Source of the DNA: Saprospiraceae bacterium
GTDB taxonomy: Bacteria; Bacteroidota; Bacteroidia; Chitinophagales; Saprospiraceae
NCBI GenBank assembly: GCA_016715245.1
Contig: JADKAS010000002.1
Coordinates: 124,001-188,000, forward strand
Reading direction: 5' to 3'
DNA: 64,000 bases
Shown here: piece by piece, positions 29,735 through 38,919 of the stretch
Layout: each line of letters opens with the position of its first letter
Numbering within the stretch: position 1 is the first letter of the stretch
Position numbers and translations under genes: made by a program
The notes under the pieces: generated by a model
Seen by the model: only the letters and a program-made list of their open reading frames with translations
Told to the model about the DNA's origin: nothing
The model's database searches: none

Positions 29735-30364
29735 ATGAAAATTAAAAATCTTTTATTAGCCGTTTTATTAATTGTTTTATCACTTCCGGTTGTTCAGGCT
29801 CAATTCGGAGTAAGACTAGGTGCCAACCTTGCCAATCAGACCATTGAATCCGGAGGAGAATCTTTTGACACCAAAATGAAATTTGGATTCGGAGCAGGTG
29901 TATTTTACCAATATATGGTCAATGACAATTTTACTATTCAGCCTGAACTTAACTTCATGCAGATGGGAACTAAATTTGACCTTGACTTTTTGGGAACAAA
30001 TGTAGAATCAACCATAACAATGAACTATTTGCAAATTCCAATATTGGCAAAATATGGATTTGGTGACATGGATGCCTTAAATTTTTATGTTCAGGCAGGA
30101 CCTTACGTTGCATTGGGTTTGGGAAAAGTTAAGACCAAATCTTGTGTGGGTGATGATTGCGAAACCGAAGATACAGATTATGGTGATGGTGAGGACGGAC
30201 CAAAAAGCCTTGACTTCGGATTACAGTTAGGTGCCGGAGTAAACATCACAAAAAATATTTCTGTAGATGCAAGATATGGATTAGGTTTAGCTAATTTAAC
30301 ATCTGAAGAAGATTCAACGTATAAAAACAGCAGTATCTTTATCAGTTTAGGATATAAATTCTAA
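29735..30364 (+). CDS. Outer-membrane beta-barrel protein (OMP_b-brl_2-like), paralogue 1
   Basis: 209 residues. A signal peptide ends at VQAQ (cleavage near residue 22). The mature part has alternating amphipathic strands typical of small Bacteroidota barrels: FGVRLGANLANQ, FGFGAGVFYQYMVNDNFTIQ, PELNFMQMGTKFD, MNYLQIPILAKYGFG, YVQAGPYVALGLG, LDFGLQLGAGVNI and the terminal strand SSIFISLGYKF, ending in Phe. A Cys-containing acidic loop (CVGDDCETED) is probably extracellular. It has its own promoter and terminator, and its neighbour at 30716 is clearly a duplicate. The function is unknown; a structural barrel or small pore is likely. Confidence 0.85.
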   Translation: MKIKNLLLAVLLIVLSLPVVQAQFGVRLGANLANQTIESGGESFDTKMKFGFGAGVFYQYMVNDNFTIQPELNFMQMGTKFDLDFLGTNVESTITMNYLQIPILAKYGFGDMDALNFYVQAGPYVALGLGKVKTKSCVGDDCETEDTDYGDGEDGPKSLDFGLQLGAGVNITKNISVDARYGLGLANLTSEEDSTYKNSSIFISLGYKF

Positions 30365-30383
30365 TTAGAATTAATCTTTCAAT

Positions 30384-30425
30384 AAAAGTGGCACAAAGGA
30401 ACTCCTTTCTGCCACTTTTTTTTTG
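30384..30425 (+). terminator. Rho-independent terminator after barrel paralogue 1
   Basis: The stem AAAGTGGCA...TGCCACTTT is followed by a run of Ts, 20 bases after the stop codon at 30364. Confidence 0.85.
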
Positions 30426-30618
30426 CCATGATAAAAAAAGTATACTTTTAAAGTAACTTTTGCAGCATCTATTTATTAAGAAGGTTAGAAAAGACTTGCG
30501 TAAAAAGGGAAAGGGGATACTGGAAATAAATTTTTTTCATTAAGAGGAGACTATACCTTTGAAAAATAATATCACCAGATAATTATAACAATAATGTCTC
30601 GCTAGTGAATTCATAAAA

Positions 30619-30637
30619 AATGTAAATAGTTTACATT
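30619..30637. promoter_or_regulatory. Perfect palindrome upstream of barrel paralogue 2
   Basis: AATGTAAA-TAG-TTTACATT, an 8-base perfect inverted repeat about 40 bases upstream of a TATTTTTG -7 box at 30676-30683. Its position and symmetry suggest a regulator-binding site. No regulator is assigned. Confidence 0.45.
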
Positions 30638-30675
30638 ATTATGGGTATAATTTTTTTCAACATAAAAAATTAAAT

Positions 30676-30683
30676 TATTTTTG
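30676..30683 (+). promoter_or_regulatory. Bacteroidota -7 promoter box for barrel paralogue 2
   Basis: TATTTTTG, 32 bases before the ATG at 30716. Confidence 0.55.
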
Positions 30684-30715
30684 GCCTGCTTTTTTATTTA
30701 ACAAACAGTAATCCA

Positions 30716-31333
30716 ATGAGAAACAGAAACCATTTTTTCGTTTTACTAATTTTTATTTTAATTATGCCTACCATTCAAGCACAAATTGGAATAAGGGTAG
30801 GTGCTGATTTATCAACTTTTTATTTTAGCGAATCAGTAGATCTGGATACAAAACACAAATTCGGATTAGGTGGCGGGATCTATTATAAACACATGGTCAA
30901 TAATAATTTTTCTATTCAGCCTGAGCTCAACTTTATACAGATGGGTACTAAATTTGAAGAAAATGATGAAGAAGGTTCAATTTCTTTACATTATTTGCAA
31001 TTACCAATTTTGGCAAAGTATGACTTTGGAAACATGGAAGCCATAAACATTTTTGTTCAGGGTGGACCTTATGTAGGTTATGGTATTGGGAAGGTGGAAT
31101 TGGAATATTGTTTTGATGGAGAATGTGATGTAGAAGAAATTAATTATGATAGTAGTGGAGAAGAGGCTCCAAAACCTTTGGATTTTGGACTTCAGTTGGG
31201 TCTTGGTGTTAATATTAATAAAAAGATTTCCATTGATGCCAGATATATACTCGGTTTACAGAATTTAAATGCTGAGGATGAGGGTTCCATCAAAAACAGA
31301 GCTATTTTTGTGAGCGTAGGGTATACGTTTTAA
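30716..31333 (+). CDS. Outer-membrane beta-barrel protein (OMP_b-brl_2-like), paralogue 2
   Basis: 205 residues, same architecture as the gene at 29735: signal peptide to IQAQ, IGIRVGADLS, FGLGGGIYYKHMVNNNFSIQ, PELNFIQMGTKFE, LHYLQLPILAKYDFG, VQGGPYVGYGIG, an acidic two-cysteine loop (CFDGECDVEE), LDFGLQLGLGVNI and the terminal RAIFVSVGYTF. The pair arose by tandem duplication. Each copy keeps its own promoter and terminator, so they can be expressed independently. Function unknown. Confidence 0.85.
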   Translation: MRNRNHFFVLLIFILIMPTIQAQIGIRVGADLSTFYFSESVDLDTKHKFGLGGGIYYKHMVNNNFSIQPELNFIQMGTKFEENDEEGSISLHYLQLPILAKYDFGNMEAINIFVQGGPYVGYGIGKVELEYCFDGECDVEEINYDSSGEEAPKPLDFGLQLGLGVNINKKISIDARYILGLQNLNAEDEGSIKNRAIFVSVGYTF

Positions 31334-31365
31334 TCATATGTTGCAAAGATTATCTCAAATACAAA

Positions 31366-31400
31366 GTGGCAGTAAGGTATTCTTGCTGCCATTTTTATTT
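31366..31400 (+). terminator. Rho-independent terminator after barrel paralogue 2
   Basis: TGGCAGTAAG and CTTGCTGCCA form a stem with one mismatch, followed by TTTTTATTT. It resembles the terminator after paralogue 1, as expected from duplication. Confidence 0.8.
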
Positions 31401-31462
31401 ATAAGAAACGCTGATATTTGCTGCATTAAACTATGAAATCTCTTTCAATCCTGAAAAATTAC

Positions 31463-31470
31463 TAATTTTG
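31463..31470 (+). promoter_or_regulatory. Bacteroidota -7 promoter box for the serine hydrolase
   Basis: TAATTTTG, 23 bases before the ATG pair at 31494-31499. Confidence 0.55.
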
Positions 31471-31493
31471 GATTTTTATGACGTTCTATAATA

Positions 31494-32834
31494 ATGATGC
31501 GAAAAATATTCATTGCACTGGCCGGACTTATTTTAATTATATTGGCTACCTTTTATTATTATCTTTTTCCCCGTCTGACGATCGTCAACGGATTTGCGGC
31601 TAAAATCGCCTGCTCTTGTAAATATATAGAAGGAAGGGATATTACTGAAATTAAAAAAAATGTTTTATACCATAGTTTACTGCCTTACACTTCCCTGGAA
31701 ATAAATGAAGATAAATTTTCTGTCAGAGCAACTTTTTTCGGTTTAAAACCCAAAACGGCAGTGTATAAAAAAGGGGTCGGATGTATTCTCTTAAAAGAAG
31801 GTGATTCCTCCTCATTTCAATTTACACAAAATAAAAGCAGGTTTGCTGAGGATAGTATTCCTGTCTTTACCTGGAAAGAAGGGATTACTGCCGGTACCCG
31901 AAAAGAGCAACTTGATCAGGTGGTCATGGCCGCTTTTGATGAGGATTTTTACCTTACGGACAAGCGGACATCAGCAGTTTTAGTCATCCATAATGACACC
32001 ATTGTAGCTGAAAAATATGCTAAACCTTTTAATGTTTCATCACCTCAGCTTGGATGGTCAATGGCTAAAAGTTTATTAAATACTTTTATTGGTCTTATGG
32101 TCTACAACGACAAAATTGACCTGAGTCAGCAAAATTTATTTTCTGAATGGAAAAATGATGAACGTTCGAAAATTTCGCTTAATGATTTGTTGCAAATGAG
32201 TAGTGGCCTGGAATGGGAGGAGGATTATACAAAAATATGTGATGTCACCACCATGTTGTATGATTCTGAGAAAATTGCTGAAATTCCATTGTCCAAACAA
32301 CTTGTTGGTAAACCCGGAAAAATCTGGCTGTACAGTTCAGGGACAAGCAACCTGATTTCCTGTTTTATACGCAATAGTTTTGCCAATGATGAAGCTTATT
32401 TTTCGTATCTGAACAGAAAACTATTTGACAGGCTTGGAATGTCTTCCATGTTACAGGAAACAGATGCTACGGGAACTTTTATCGGGTCGAGTTATGTTTA
32501 TGGTTTGCCGAGGGATTGGGCTAAATTTGGACTGTTGTATCTGCACAACGGAACGTGGATGGGAAAACAAATACTTCCTGACTATTGGGTAAATTACACA
32601 ACCTCACCGGCAATTCATTCCAAAAACCAATATGGTGCCCATTTCTGGCTGAATAAAGAACATTCATTTTACAAAGACGCTCCCGAGGATATGTTTTATG
32701 CGGATGGTTATCAGGGGCAATACGTTTTTATCATTCCTTCCAGAGATTTGGTCGTGGTAAGAATGGGTACGGGTGACAAAAACTTTGATGTGAATAGTTT
32801 TCTGAAAGGTATTCTGGAAAACGTGGGGAAATAA
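31494..32834 (+). CDS. Membrane-anchored serine hydrolase, beta-lactamase/class C family
   Basis: 446 residues. An uncleaved-looking hydrophobic segment (residues ~5-28) should anchor it in the inner membrane with the enzyme outside. The serine hydrolase motifs of the Pfam beta-lactamase family are present: SMAKS (nucleophile Ser and Lys), YSSGTSN (Tyr-x-Asn-like position) and a C-terminal YGAHFWLNKE...YADGYQGQ segment in place of the KTG box. The GLEWEEDY and LFDRLGM landmarks are typical of EstB/class C-like esterases and D-alanyl peptidases. It is unlikely to be a dedicated antibiotic resistance enzyme; the substrate is unknown. Confidence 0.85.
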   Translation: MMRKIFIALAGLILIILATFYYYLFPRLTIVNGFAAKIACSCKYIEGRDITEIKKNVLYHSLLPYTSLEINEDKFSVRATFFGLKPKTAVYKKGVGCILLKEGDSSSFQFTQNKSRFAEDSIPVFTWKEGITAGTRKEQLDQVVMAAFDEDFYLTDKRTSAVLVIHNDTIVAEKYAKPFNVSSPQLGWSMAKSLLNTFIGLMVYNDKIDLSQQNLFSEWKNDERSKISLNDLLQMSSGLEWEEDYTKICDVTTMLYDSEKIAEIPLSKQLVGKPGKIWLYSSGTSNLISCFIRNSFANDEAYFSYLNRKLFDRLGMSSMLQETDATGTFIGSSYVYGLPRDWAKFGLLYLHNGTWMGKQILPDYWVNYTTSPAIHSKNQYGAHFWLNKEHSFYKDAPEDMFYADGYQGQYVFIIPSRDLVVVRMGTGDKNFDVNSFLKGILENVGK

Positions 32835-32874
32835 AAACCCTCGTTTTCCAAAAATACCTGATGAACAAAAATTA

Positions 32875-34998
32875 TTACTTCTTTTCGTCGATAACCAACA
32901 TTTTTTTAGTGATGATTGGATATCCATCCACATGTATTTTTACAAAATATATTCCTGAAGAAAGACGAGATTCGCTATCAGTTTTATACATTACATATTC
33001 GTTTTCCTGGCGGATAAAACGCGGTTTGTCAACGATCATCCCGGTTAAGTTGACAATAAAAACTTCTGCAGTTTTTCCACTTGTGTAGGGAATCCTTATT
33101 TCCACTTCTCCTCCGGATGGATTGGGATACAAATTAATCGCATCTGTCCATTGCACTTCTTCTGCTTTGGTTGCCGTTTCATCAAGGATATTGATTTCGT
33201 CGATGTAAATGTTGTTTGAACCCTGAACAGCCGGATCACTTTTAAATAGAAACCGAAATTTGACGGAAGGTTTATTTTTAATGGGTGTTGTAAAGACAGA
33301 AGCCAGGGACACTTTTTTCCATTGTTCAGCCTGCGGAATAAAAATTTCAGATGTAACTCCTCCTGTATTGACTGACATGCTGTTTGTTCCGGGTATTCCG
33401 TTCATATTTTTCCATGTTTGTCCACAATCGAGGGTATATTCCACTTTGAAGGAATCATTTTGATTGTCGAATTTTTTTGCATAGGCGTAATAATATGAAA
33501 ACCTGGGTTTTTCAACATTACTCAAATCAAAATAAGGTGTTTCGAAATAGTCCTTGTGTCCCGATGTCAATTCGCTCGAGATGTTGTTTAAAAATATACA
33601 ACCTTTTGTATTTTCAGCTCCTGGTCCATCCAAAGAAATCCACCCGATCTCATCTGCTGGTGTTCCGGTTACGTTAATATCATTTGGAAGGATACCGTTG
33701 GCAAAGGTAAATTCAAAATTTGGCCTTTTACCATTGTTGCCATCTTCAACGGTTACAAATCTTATGAGTGTATCATTTCCGTTTATTCCACCATTTACGA
33801 TGAGTTCTACGGAATATTCACCCGGTTCCGGAAAACGGACAGTAACAACCGAATCGGTAGAGGATTCAGGAATTCCTCCATACATTGTCCATAATAGAGA
33901 ACTGTTGTCATTGCCTGTGGTGCTAAAATTTGTCAACTTTAGAGAATCTCCAATACATATATTTGATTTTGAAAGCGTAAACGCTGCTATGGTATTACAA
34001 ATTGAATTGCCTTTAATTCCGGTGTTTACATTATTTTCCTCGCTCACAAGATAATCGCGGTCATTCAAACCCAGCGTAATGGTTTCAATCATATAGGCAG
34101 CCTGGCCGTTGGTAAACATAAGTTTGCAAGGTGTATAGTCCATATAATTCTGGACATTTTCTTCAATATTGGGGTCACATATTTTTGAATTATTAATACT
34201 GCAGCTGATAAATCCTTTGGTAATCGGTGTATCAGGTACAAAGTCATCACCGCAAGTTACACCGGGTGCGTTTGATACTCCCCAGATATGAGGAAGACCA
34301 AACCAGTGACCTACTTCATGAGTGAGTGCTCTTGAATTGGCAACTCCGGCGGTACCGATGCTTCCAATTAGGTTGGACTGACAAACGATTACATCGGCAA
34401 AATCAGGTATTCCCACTCCAGGCAAAAAAGTATAGGCTGGTGCAATATTGATACTTTTTACGACATAAATATTCAGATATTGGTTAGTGGGCCATGAATA
34501 TATAAAGTCTTCAATTTTGTCCGCATCCCAAATCGTTTTTGAGGTATAATGCCTTACAATACCATTTGTACAATTTCCTTCAGGGTCAATTTTTGCCAGT
34601 TCAAAAGCAAAACCTACATGGGCTATATTATTTTTGAAAGCGGAAACGACAAGGGCGGTATCCGCATTTAGTTTCTGGTAATCCCGATTGAGAATTCTCA
34701 TCTGGTCTTTTATCTGTTCTTCACTTATATTTTCAGTTCCACCCTGATGCAGAATGTGAAAAACTACTGGAATGGTATATTTGATTTCATTTCGTAAAGG
34801 CGAATCATTTTTCTTTTCTGAAAGATTTTTGCGAATGACATCTACATGGCGTTCGTACATTTTTTGCATTTCAGGTTTCTTCATAAACCATTGCCGGGTG
34901 ACGTGATCCTGTCCGCATGGTTGGTGCTGCGCATGAAGAATATATCCACTCATTAAGCATAACAGAATCGTTGAAATTATACATTTTTTAATAGACAT
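32875..34998 (-). CDS. Secreted M43 (pappalysin-type) metalloprotease with T9SS type A sorting domain
   Basis: 707 residues. Signal peptide ~1-23. The zinc-binding motif is HEVGHWFGLPH, with His227, Glu228, His231 and His237, and the downstream Met-turn is in NYMDYTPCKLMFT; together these define the M43 family. A PKD-like domain (GDNDTLIRFVTVEDG-type region) and a jelly-roll-like domain (residues ~430-610) follow. The last ~80 residues are a type A sorting domain (LYPNPSGGEVEIRI...SGIYFVKIHVDGYPIITKK), so the protein should be exported by T9SS and attached to or released from the surface. A TAATTTTG box precedes it. It ends convergently with the serine hydrolase. Confidence 0.9.
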   Translation of the reverse strand: MSIKKCIISTILLCLMSGYILHAQHQPCGQDHVTRQWFMKKPEMQKMYERHVDVIRKNLSEKKNDSPLRNEIKYTIPVVFHILHQGGTENISEEQIKDQMRILNRDYQKLNADTALVVSAFKNNIAHVGFAFELAKIDPEGNCTNGIVRHYTSKTIWDADKIEDFIYSWPTNQYLNIYVVKSINIAPAYTFLPGVGIPDFADVIVCQSNLIGSIGTAGVANSRALTHEVGHWFGLPHIWGVSNAPGVTCGDDFVPDTPITKGFISCSINNSKICDPNIEENVQNYMDYTPCKLMFTNGQAAYMIETITLGLNDRDYLVSEENNVNTGIKGNSICNTIAAFTLSKSNICIGDSLKLTNFSTTGNDNSSLLWTMYGGIPESSTDSVVTVRFPEPGEYSVELIVNGGINGNDTLIRFVTVEDGNNGKRPNFEFTFANGILPNDINVTGTPADEIGWISLDGPGAENTKGCIFLNNISSELTSGHKDYFETPYFDLSNVEKPRFSYYYAYAKKFDNQNDSFKVEYTLDCGQTWKNMNGIPGTNSMSVNTGGVTSEIFIPQAEQWKKVSLASVFTTPIKNKPSVKFRFLFKSDPAVQGSNNIYIDEINILDETATKAEEVQWTDAINLYPNPSGGEVEIRIPYTSGKTAEVFIVNLTGMIVDKPRFIRQENEYVMYKTDSESRLSSGIYFVKIHVDGYPIITKKMLVIDEKK

Positions 34999-35014
34999 AC
35001 TATTTATTTTTTGA

Positions 35015-35022
35015 CAAAATTA
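35015..35022 (-). promoter_or_regulatory. -7 promoter box for the M43 protease
   Basis: Reads TAATTTTG on the minus strand, 16 bases upstream of the ATG at 34998. Confidence 0.5.
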
Positions 35023-35125
35023 CTTTGTAAAACACTATGTAATTTGTCAATTGCTGCTAAATTGATTACCTGTTGATTTTTTTTTCTTCTGAGATACAAC
35101 ATGTAGGATTTTTACCTTCATTGAG

Positions 35126-36011
35126 TTAAAACCGTTGACTTGGCGGAAACCCAAAATGCTGTTTATAAGCTTTACTAAACGTAAAAATATCACTGTAGCC
35201 TACCTCCATAGCCAATTGTGAAATAGGAATGTTGTCCTTTTTCAGCATTATTTTTGCCATTTCCAGACGTTTTTGTTTCAAATACTGATAGGGGCTGATT
35301 CCATACACATTTTTAAATAACCGGTAAAAATGGTATTCTGAAATGCCGGATTCCCTGGCAACTTTTTTTATATCAATATCAACCGTAAAATATTGTTCAA
35401 TGAAGGATTTTCCTTTTGCCAGTTTTTGAAGCAAATCTTTTTTGTACTGAGTTTTATACATTGCATCGATTTTATTTTTCGATAAAGGGAATATAGTCTG
35501 AGACTATACTTTCAGCAACGTTAAAATAAAACTCCTTTTCAAAGGTATATTCGTCATGAGGGTTTTTATCGATAATCGTTGACAAACCCAAAAGTACTTT
35601 GGTAATCTGTGAAGATTTTGACATAAACTGACATTGCGAAAATTCAGGGGAGCTCATAAATGTAAATGGATGAACTTCAGGAACAGCACTATCAGGAGAA
35701 ATATGGCTGGCAAGTGCTTCAGCAATCTGATGAGATTCTATTCCAATACAAATACCTCTGGTCGAAATAGGTTGATCAATGGATATCTTTCCTTCTTCAG
35801 TTCCGTTGCACAGTAAAAATTCTCCTTTTTTTATTCTGTGACTTTGTCCATTAATTTCATAATTTTCTATACCGTCAATAACATATTTGATAGAAAAATT
35901 TTTATAATTCAGTTTGGACTCTAAATTTTGAAACGAAGAATACATGACAATATTCTCTTTATGAAAAGAACAATTTTTGCTGAGTCCCTTATCATCTGCG
36001 ATAACATACAT
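35126..36011 (-). CDS. AraC-family transcriptional regulator (probable single-base frameshift)
   Basis: Two open frames follow each other. 35472-36011 encodes a cupin-like sensor half (ENYEINGQSHRIKKGEFLLC). 35126-35461 encodes a complete AraC DNA-binding domain with two helix-turn-helix units (DIDIKKVARESGISEYHFYR and IPISQLAMEVGYSDIFTFSK, then FGFPPSQRF). Removing one base from the T5 run at 35475-35479 fuses them as YIPFIENKIDAMYKTQYKK, giving 294 residues, the usual AraC size. Two separate genes would be unusual for this family. The effector is unknown. It lies downstream of, and on the same strand as, the TonB-type receptor gene and has its own -7 box. Confidence 0.82.
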
Positions 36012-36028
36012 AGGCCGAATTTTATTTT

Positions 36029-36036
36029 CAAAGGTA
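36029..36036 (-). promoter_or_regulatory. -7 promoter box for the AraC regulator
   Basis: Reads TACCTTTG on the minus strand, 17 bases upstream of the ATG at 36011. Confidence 0.55.
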
Positions 36037-36137
36037 CAAGTACCATTGGAAAAAAAATGTGTGTTTCGACGAAGGACGTTTATTATCCGATGTAAAAAAA
36101 GAGATGTGTCTCTCAGACGACAGAAAAATAAAATAAC

Positions 36138-38585
36138 CTATGATTTTACTCTTTTTTGTTCTGTATCTGAACCTGAACCGGTATATCTGGTTTTTTTGGA
36201 GTCGGCCTTTCCAAACCGATAGGAAAAGGCTATGGTGGCTGATCTTGTGTCGAGGCGACTGTTCCAATCCGCATCCGTATTTTTAAGGTTGTTGATGATT
36301 CCATCTGCGCGCCGCGTATAAAAAATATCGTTGAGGTTGAGTTTCAGACTTCCTTTGTCTTTCAATATTTTTTTCTGTACACCAATGTTAATAGTTCCAA
36401 AACTTTTAATAAGTAATTGGGCGTATACAACATCGCTTTGATAGTCACCTCTGAGGTCGGCAATCCATCCTTTACCCAATTGAAAACTGGTGTTGATATT
36501 GCCCGCGCAATAGGTTCCGCTTGTATTCAAAATTTCCGTATATAAAGGACTCCTGAATATCTGATGTCCGACTTCGAAATAACTGTTTACGCCCAACCAT
36601 TTAGATATGTTGAAAGCACCATCAACGGAAATGGATAACGTATGGTTAGTAGCTATATTTCCCGGCCGACTATAATAAATACCCTCTTTTATTTCAAGTG
36701 TTTCATTGATACCATCCAACGTTTTTGAATAATTTAATGAGGTGTTGAAATTATTTTTATAAGAATAAGTTAAAGAAAAATTGTTAGAATAGGTAGGTAG
36801 TAAGTCCGGGTTGCCACTGTAAAAGGTAAATTTATCCAGCGGTAAAATAAATGGATTCAAATCCTGAAAAAAGGGTCTGTCTATTCTTCTTCCGAATGAA
36901 AAATTCATAACGTGTATTCCTGTAGTATCCATCGTCCAGGAGAGATATAGTGTAGGAAAAAGATTGTTATACATTCTCGTAAAACTTGTATCAGGTTTTT
37001 CAACATTACCTCTTTGGTTGCCTTTAAAACTTGTGATTTCAGCCCTTAAGCCTAATTGCAACTCTATCCTTTTATAACTTTTTGTATAGTTGACGTACCC
37101 GGCATGAATCCATTCATCATATAAAAACCGGTTGCTCAGATTATAATCCGGTAGGGTGATACTTTCAATGGTATTATTGTAAATGGCTTCATTGTTTGTA
37201 TTTGTATTGGCAGTTTTTACACCAGTTTCAAATTTTGAAGTGGAATTCAGGGGAACGACAAAGTCGGATTTTAAAGCAATAATATCTATCGAAGAAGGAA
37301 CGTCACCATCAATTTTATTTTGAAAAGCGATATTTTCCAAGATATCATAAATGGTATTTTTGAACACCTGATTGCTGCGCGATGAATAGTTGACATAGTC
37401 TGCATCGAAGGTAAGGGTACTTCCTTTTTTGCCAAACATTTGTTTGAGGTAAACGGAATAGGTTACGTTGTCAAAGGTGTTTTTGGTGACATTATCCGCT
37501 AAAACACGATTGAGAATTTCCTTATTTTTATTGCGAATAAAAGCGGTATTATCTGTTTTATCCCCATTGGGATTACTTAATTTTTTAAGAGAAAACCCAA
37601 AGGTAGTTTTTGGAGAATGATAATAATCAAAACCTATTTTTCCATTGCCTGATATACCATCTTTAACAATGAATGAATTTTGTGAAAATGAAGAAGTGGT
37701 TTCATTATTTTCATTTTTATAATATCTGTTGATGTAGAGATCCTGAAAACTATTTCTGAATCCTCCGTTTATATTTACATATAAACTCCATTTATTTTTG
37801 TTGTAGCTTAGATTGAGACTATTATTGCTTCTGGTGTACAGACCTTGTTGAAGACTTAATACCACATTTCCGTTCAAACCAACATTTTTATTTCTTTTGG
37901 TAATAATATTTATGATTCCTGAATTGCCGGCTGCTTCATATCTGGCCGGAGGATTGGTCATGATTTCAATTTGTTTTACGGTGCTTGTTGGTATAGATCT
38001 GAGGTAGTTTTCGAGTTCTGCTCCTCCAAGATAGGTTGGTTTATCGTCTACATACACTGTCACACCTGCTCTTCCTTTTAATTTGATGTTGCCATTCTGA
38101 TCAACTGAAATCCCAGGAGCTCTTTCCAGCGCTTCAAGTGTACTGCTTCCGGTATTTGCAAGTAAGGCATCAGGATTAATGATGGTGCGGTCTGTTTTTC
38201 TTTCAATGTAAGGTTTTTTTTCGGTGATGGTTATCGCATCCAAAACCGAAGGAAGAGGTGAAATTTGTATTATGCCCACATCTTTTTTACTTTCATTTTC
38301 TTCAATGGAAAAGTCAGATTCAAAGGTTTGAAAACCTAAAATGGAAATTTGTAGTACATAATTTCCCAGAGGTAATTTAGTGAATTCAAAACTACCATCC
38401 AGATCCGTGTAATCAGATACAATATACGTCGAATCCTGTTTTGACAAAAGAGAAATGAGTGCCAGATCGATAGGGTTGTTTTTATCATCTGTTACCCGAC
38501 CTTCCATTATATTGGTATTATTCTGGCCAAAAAGTCTATTCAAACTTATGAAAGAAATACAAAAAAAGAGTATCAGAATTTTCAT
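36138..38585 (-). CDS. TonB-dependent receptor-like outer-membrane protein (carboxypeptidase-regulatory + plug + barrel)
   Basis: 815 residues. A signal peptide is followed by a CarboxypepD_reg-like domain (GRVTDDKNNPIDLALISLL, DLDGSFEFTKLPLGNYVLQI). The plug domain (ALERAPGISVDQNGNIKLKG, VTVYVDDKPTYLGG, IEIMTNPPARYEAAGNSGII) leads to a long beta-barrel of the OMP_b-brl_3 type ending in aromatic-rich strands (ATIAFSYRFG). No clear TonB box was seen. The likely role is uptake or recognition of a ligand at the outer membrane. No SusD partner is adjacent, so glycan uptake is not specifically supported. The AraC gene 126 bases downstream could regulate it. Confidence 0.88.
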   Translation of the reverse strand: MKILILFFCISFISLNRLFGQNNTNIMEGRVTDDKNNPIDLALISLLSKQDSTYIVSDYTDLDGSFEFTKLPLGNYVLQISILGFQTFESDFSIEENESKKDVGIIQISPLPSVLDAITITEKKPYIERKTDRTIINPDALLANTGSSTLEALERAPGISVDQNGNIKLKGRAGVTVYVDDKPTYLGGAELENYLRSIPTSTVKQIEIMTNPPARYEAAGNSGIINIITKRNKNVGLNGNVVLSLQQGLYTRSNNSLNLSYNKNKWSLYVNINGGFRNSFQDLYINRYYKNENNETTSSFSQNSFIVKDGISGNGKIGFDYYHSPKTTFGFSLKKLSNPNGDKTDNTAFIRNKNKEILNRVLADNVTKNTFDNVTYSVYLKQMFGKKGSTLTFDADYVNYSSRSNQVFKNTIYDILENIAFQNKIDGDVPSSIDIIALKSDFVVPLNSTSKFETGVKTANTNTNNEAIYNNTIESITLPDYNLSNRFLYDEWIHAGYVNYTKSYKRIELQLGLRAEITSFKGNQRGNVEKPDTSFTRMYNNLFPTLYLSWTMDTTGIHVMNFSFGRRIDRPFFQDLNPFILPLDKFTFYSGNPDLLPTYSNNFSLTYSYKNNFNTSLNYSKTLDGINETLEIKEGIYYSRPGNIATNHTLSISVDGAFNISKWLGVNSYFEVGHQIFRSPLYTEILNTSGTYCAGNINTSFQLGKGWIADLRGDYQSDVVYAQLLIKSFGTINIGVQKKILKDKGSLKLNLNDIFYTRRADGIINNLKNTDADWNSRLDTRSATIAFSYRFGKADSKKTRYTGSGSDTEQKRVKS

Positions 38586-38919
38586 AACAACGGAAGGAAA
38601 AATTAATAAAATATTTTCTGTAAAATTATAAATAAGAAATCATGTCTATGTTTATTTCAGCCCGGATTATATTATTTAACTAAGAACAAAGTGTGTTGAA
38701 ATTTCAACGTAGGATAGTGTACATCCATTGGCCAAAATAGTAACCAGATTCAACAATCTGAAAAATCATCCCGACGGTAATAATGATTATACACGCTTTA
38801 AAAAAATTTGAATCGCAGAAATTTTGATATTCCATCTTAATTGGTTTTATAATTGAAAATTCAAATATAGCCCCTTCCTGAAGAATTGTATTTGTCTATT
38901 CCTGCTAATTTTTTGCTGC
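38586..38919. other. Intergenic stretch holding a small gene
   Basis: Apart from the 43-residue reading frame at 38704-38835, only AT-rich sequence is visible between the receptor gene and the ClbS/DfsB gene. Confidence 0.4.
38704..38835 (-). CDS. Small predicted membrane protein, 43 residues
   Basis: Starts MEYQNFCDSNFFKAC and continues with a hydrophobic stretch (IIIITVGMIFQIVES), then GYYFGQWMYTILR. The composition is that of a single-span microprotein, and the ATG-to-stop frame fills an otherwise empty gap. No family was recognised. It reads in the same direction as its neighbours. Expression is unproven; a chance frame cannot be excluded. Confidence 0.45.
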   Translation of the reverse strand: MEYQNFCDSNFFKACIIIITVGMIFQIVESGYYFGQWMYTILR

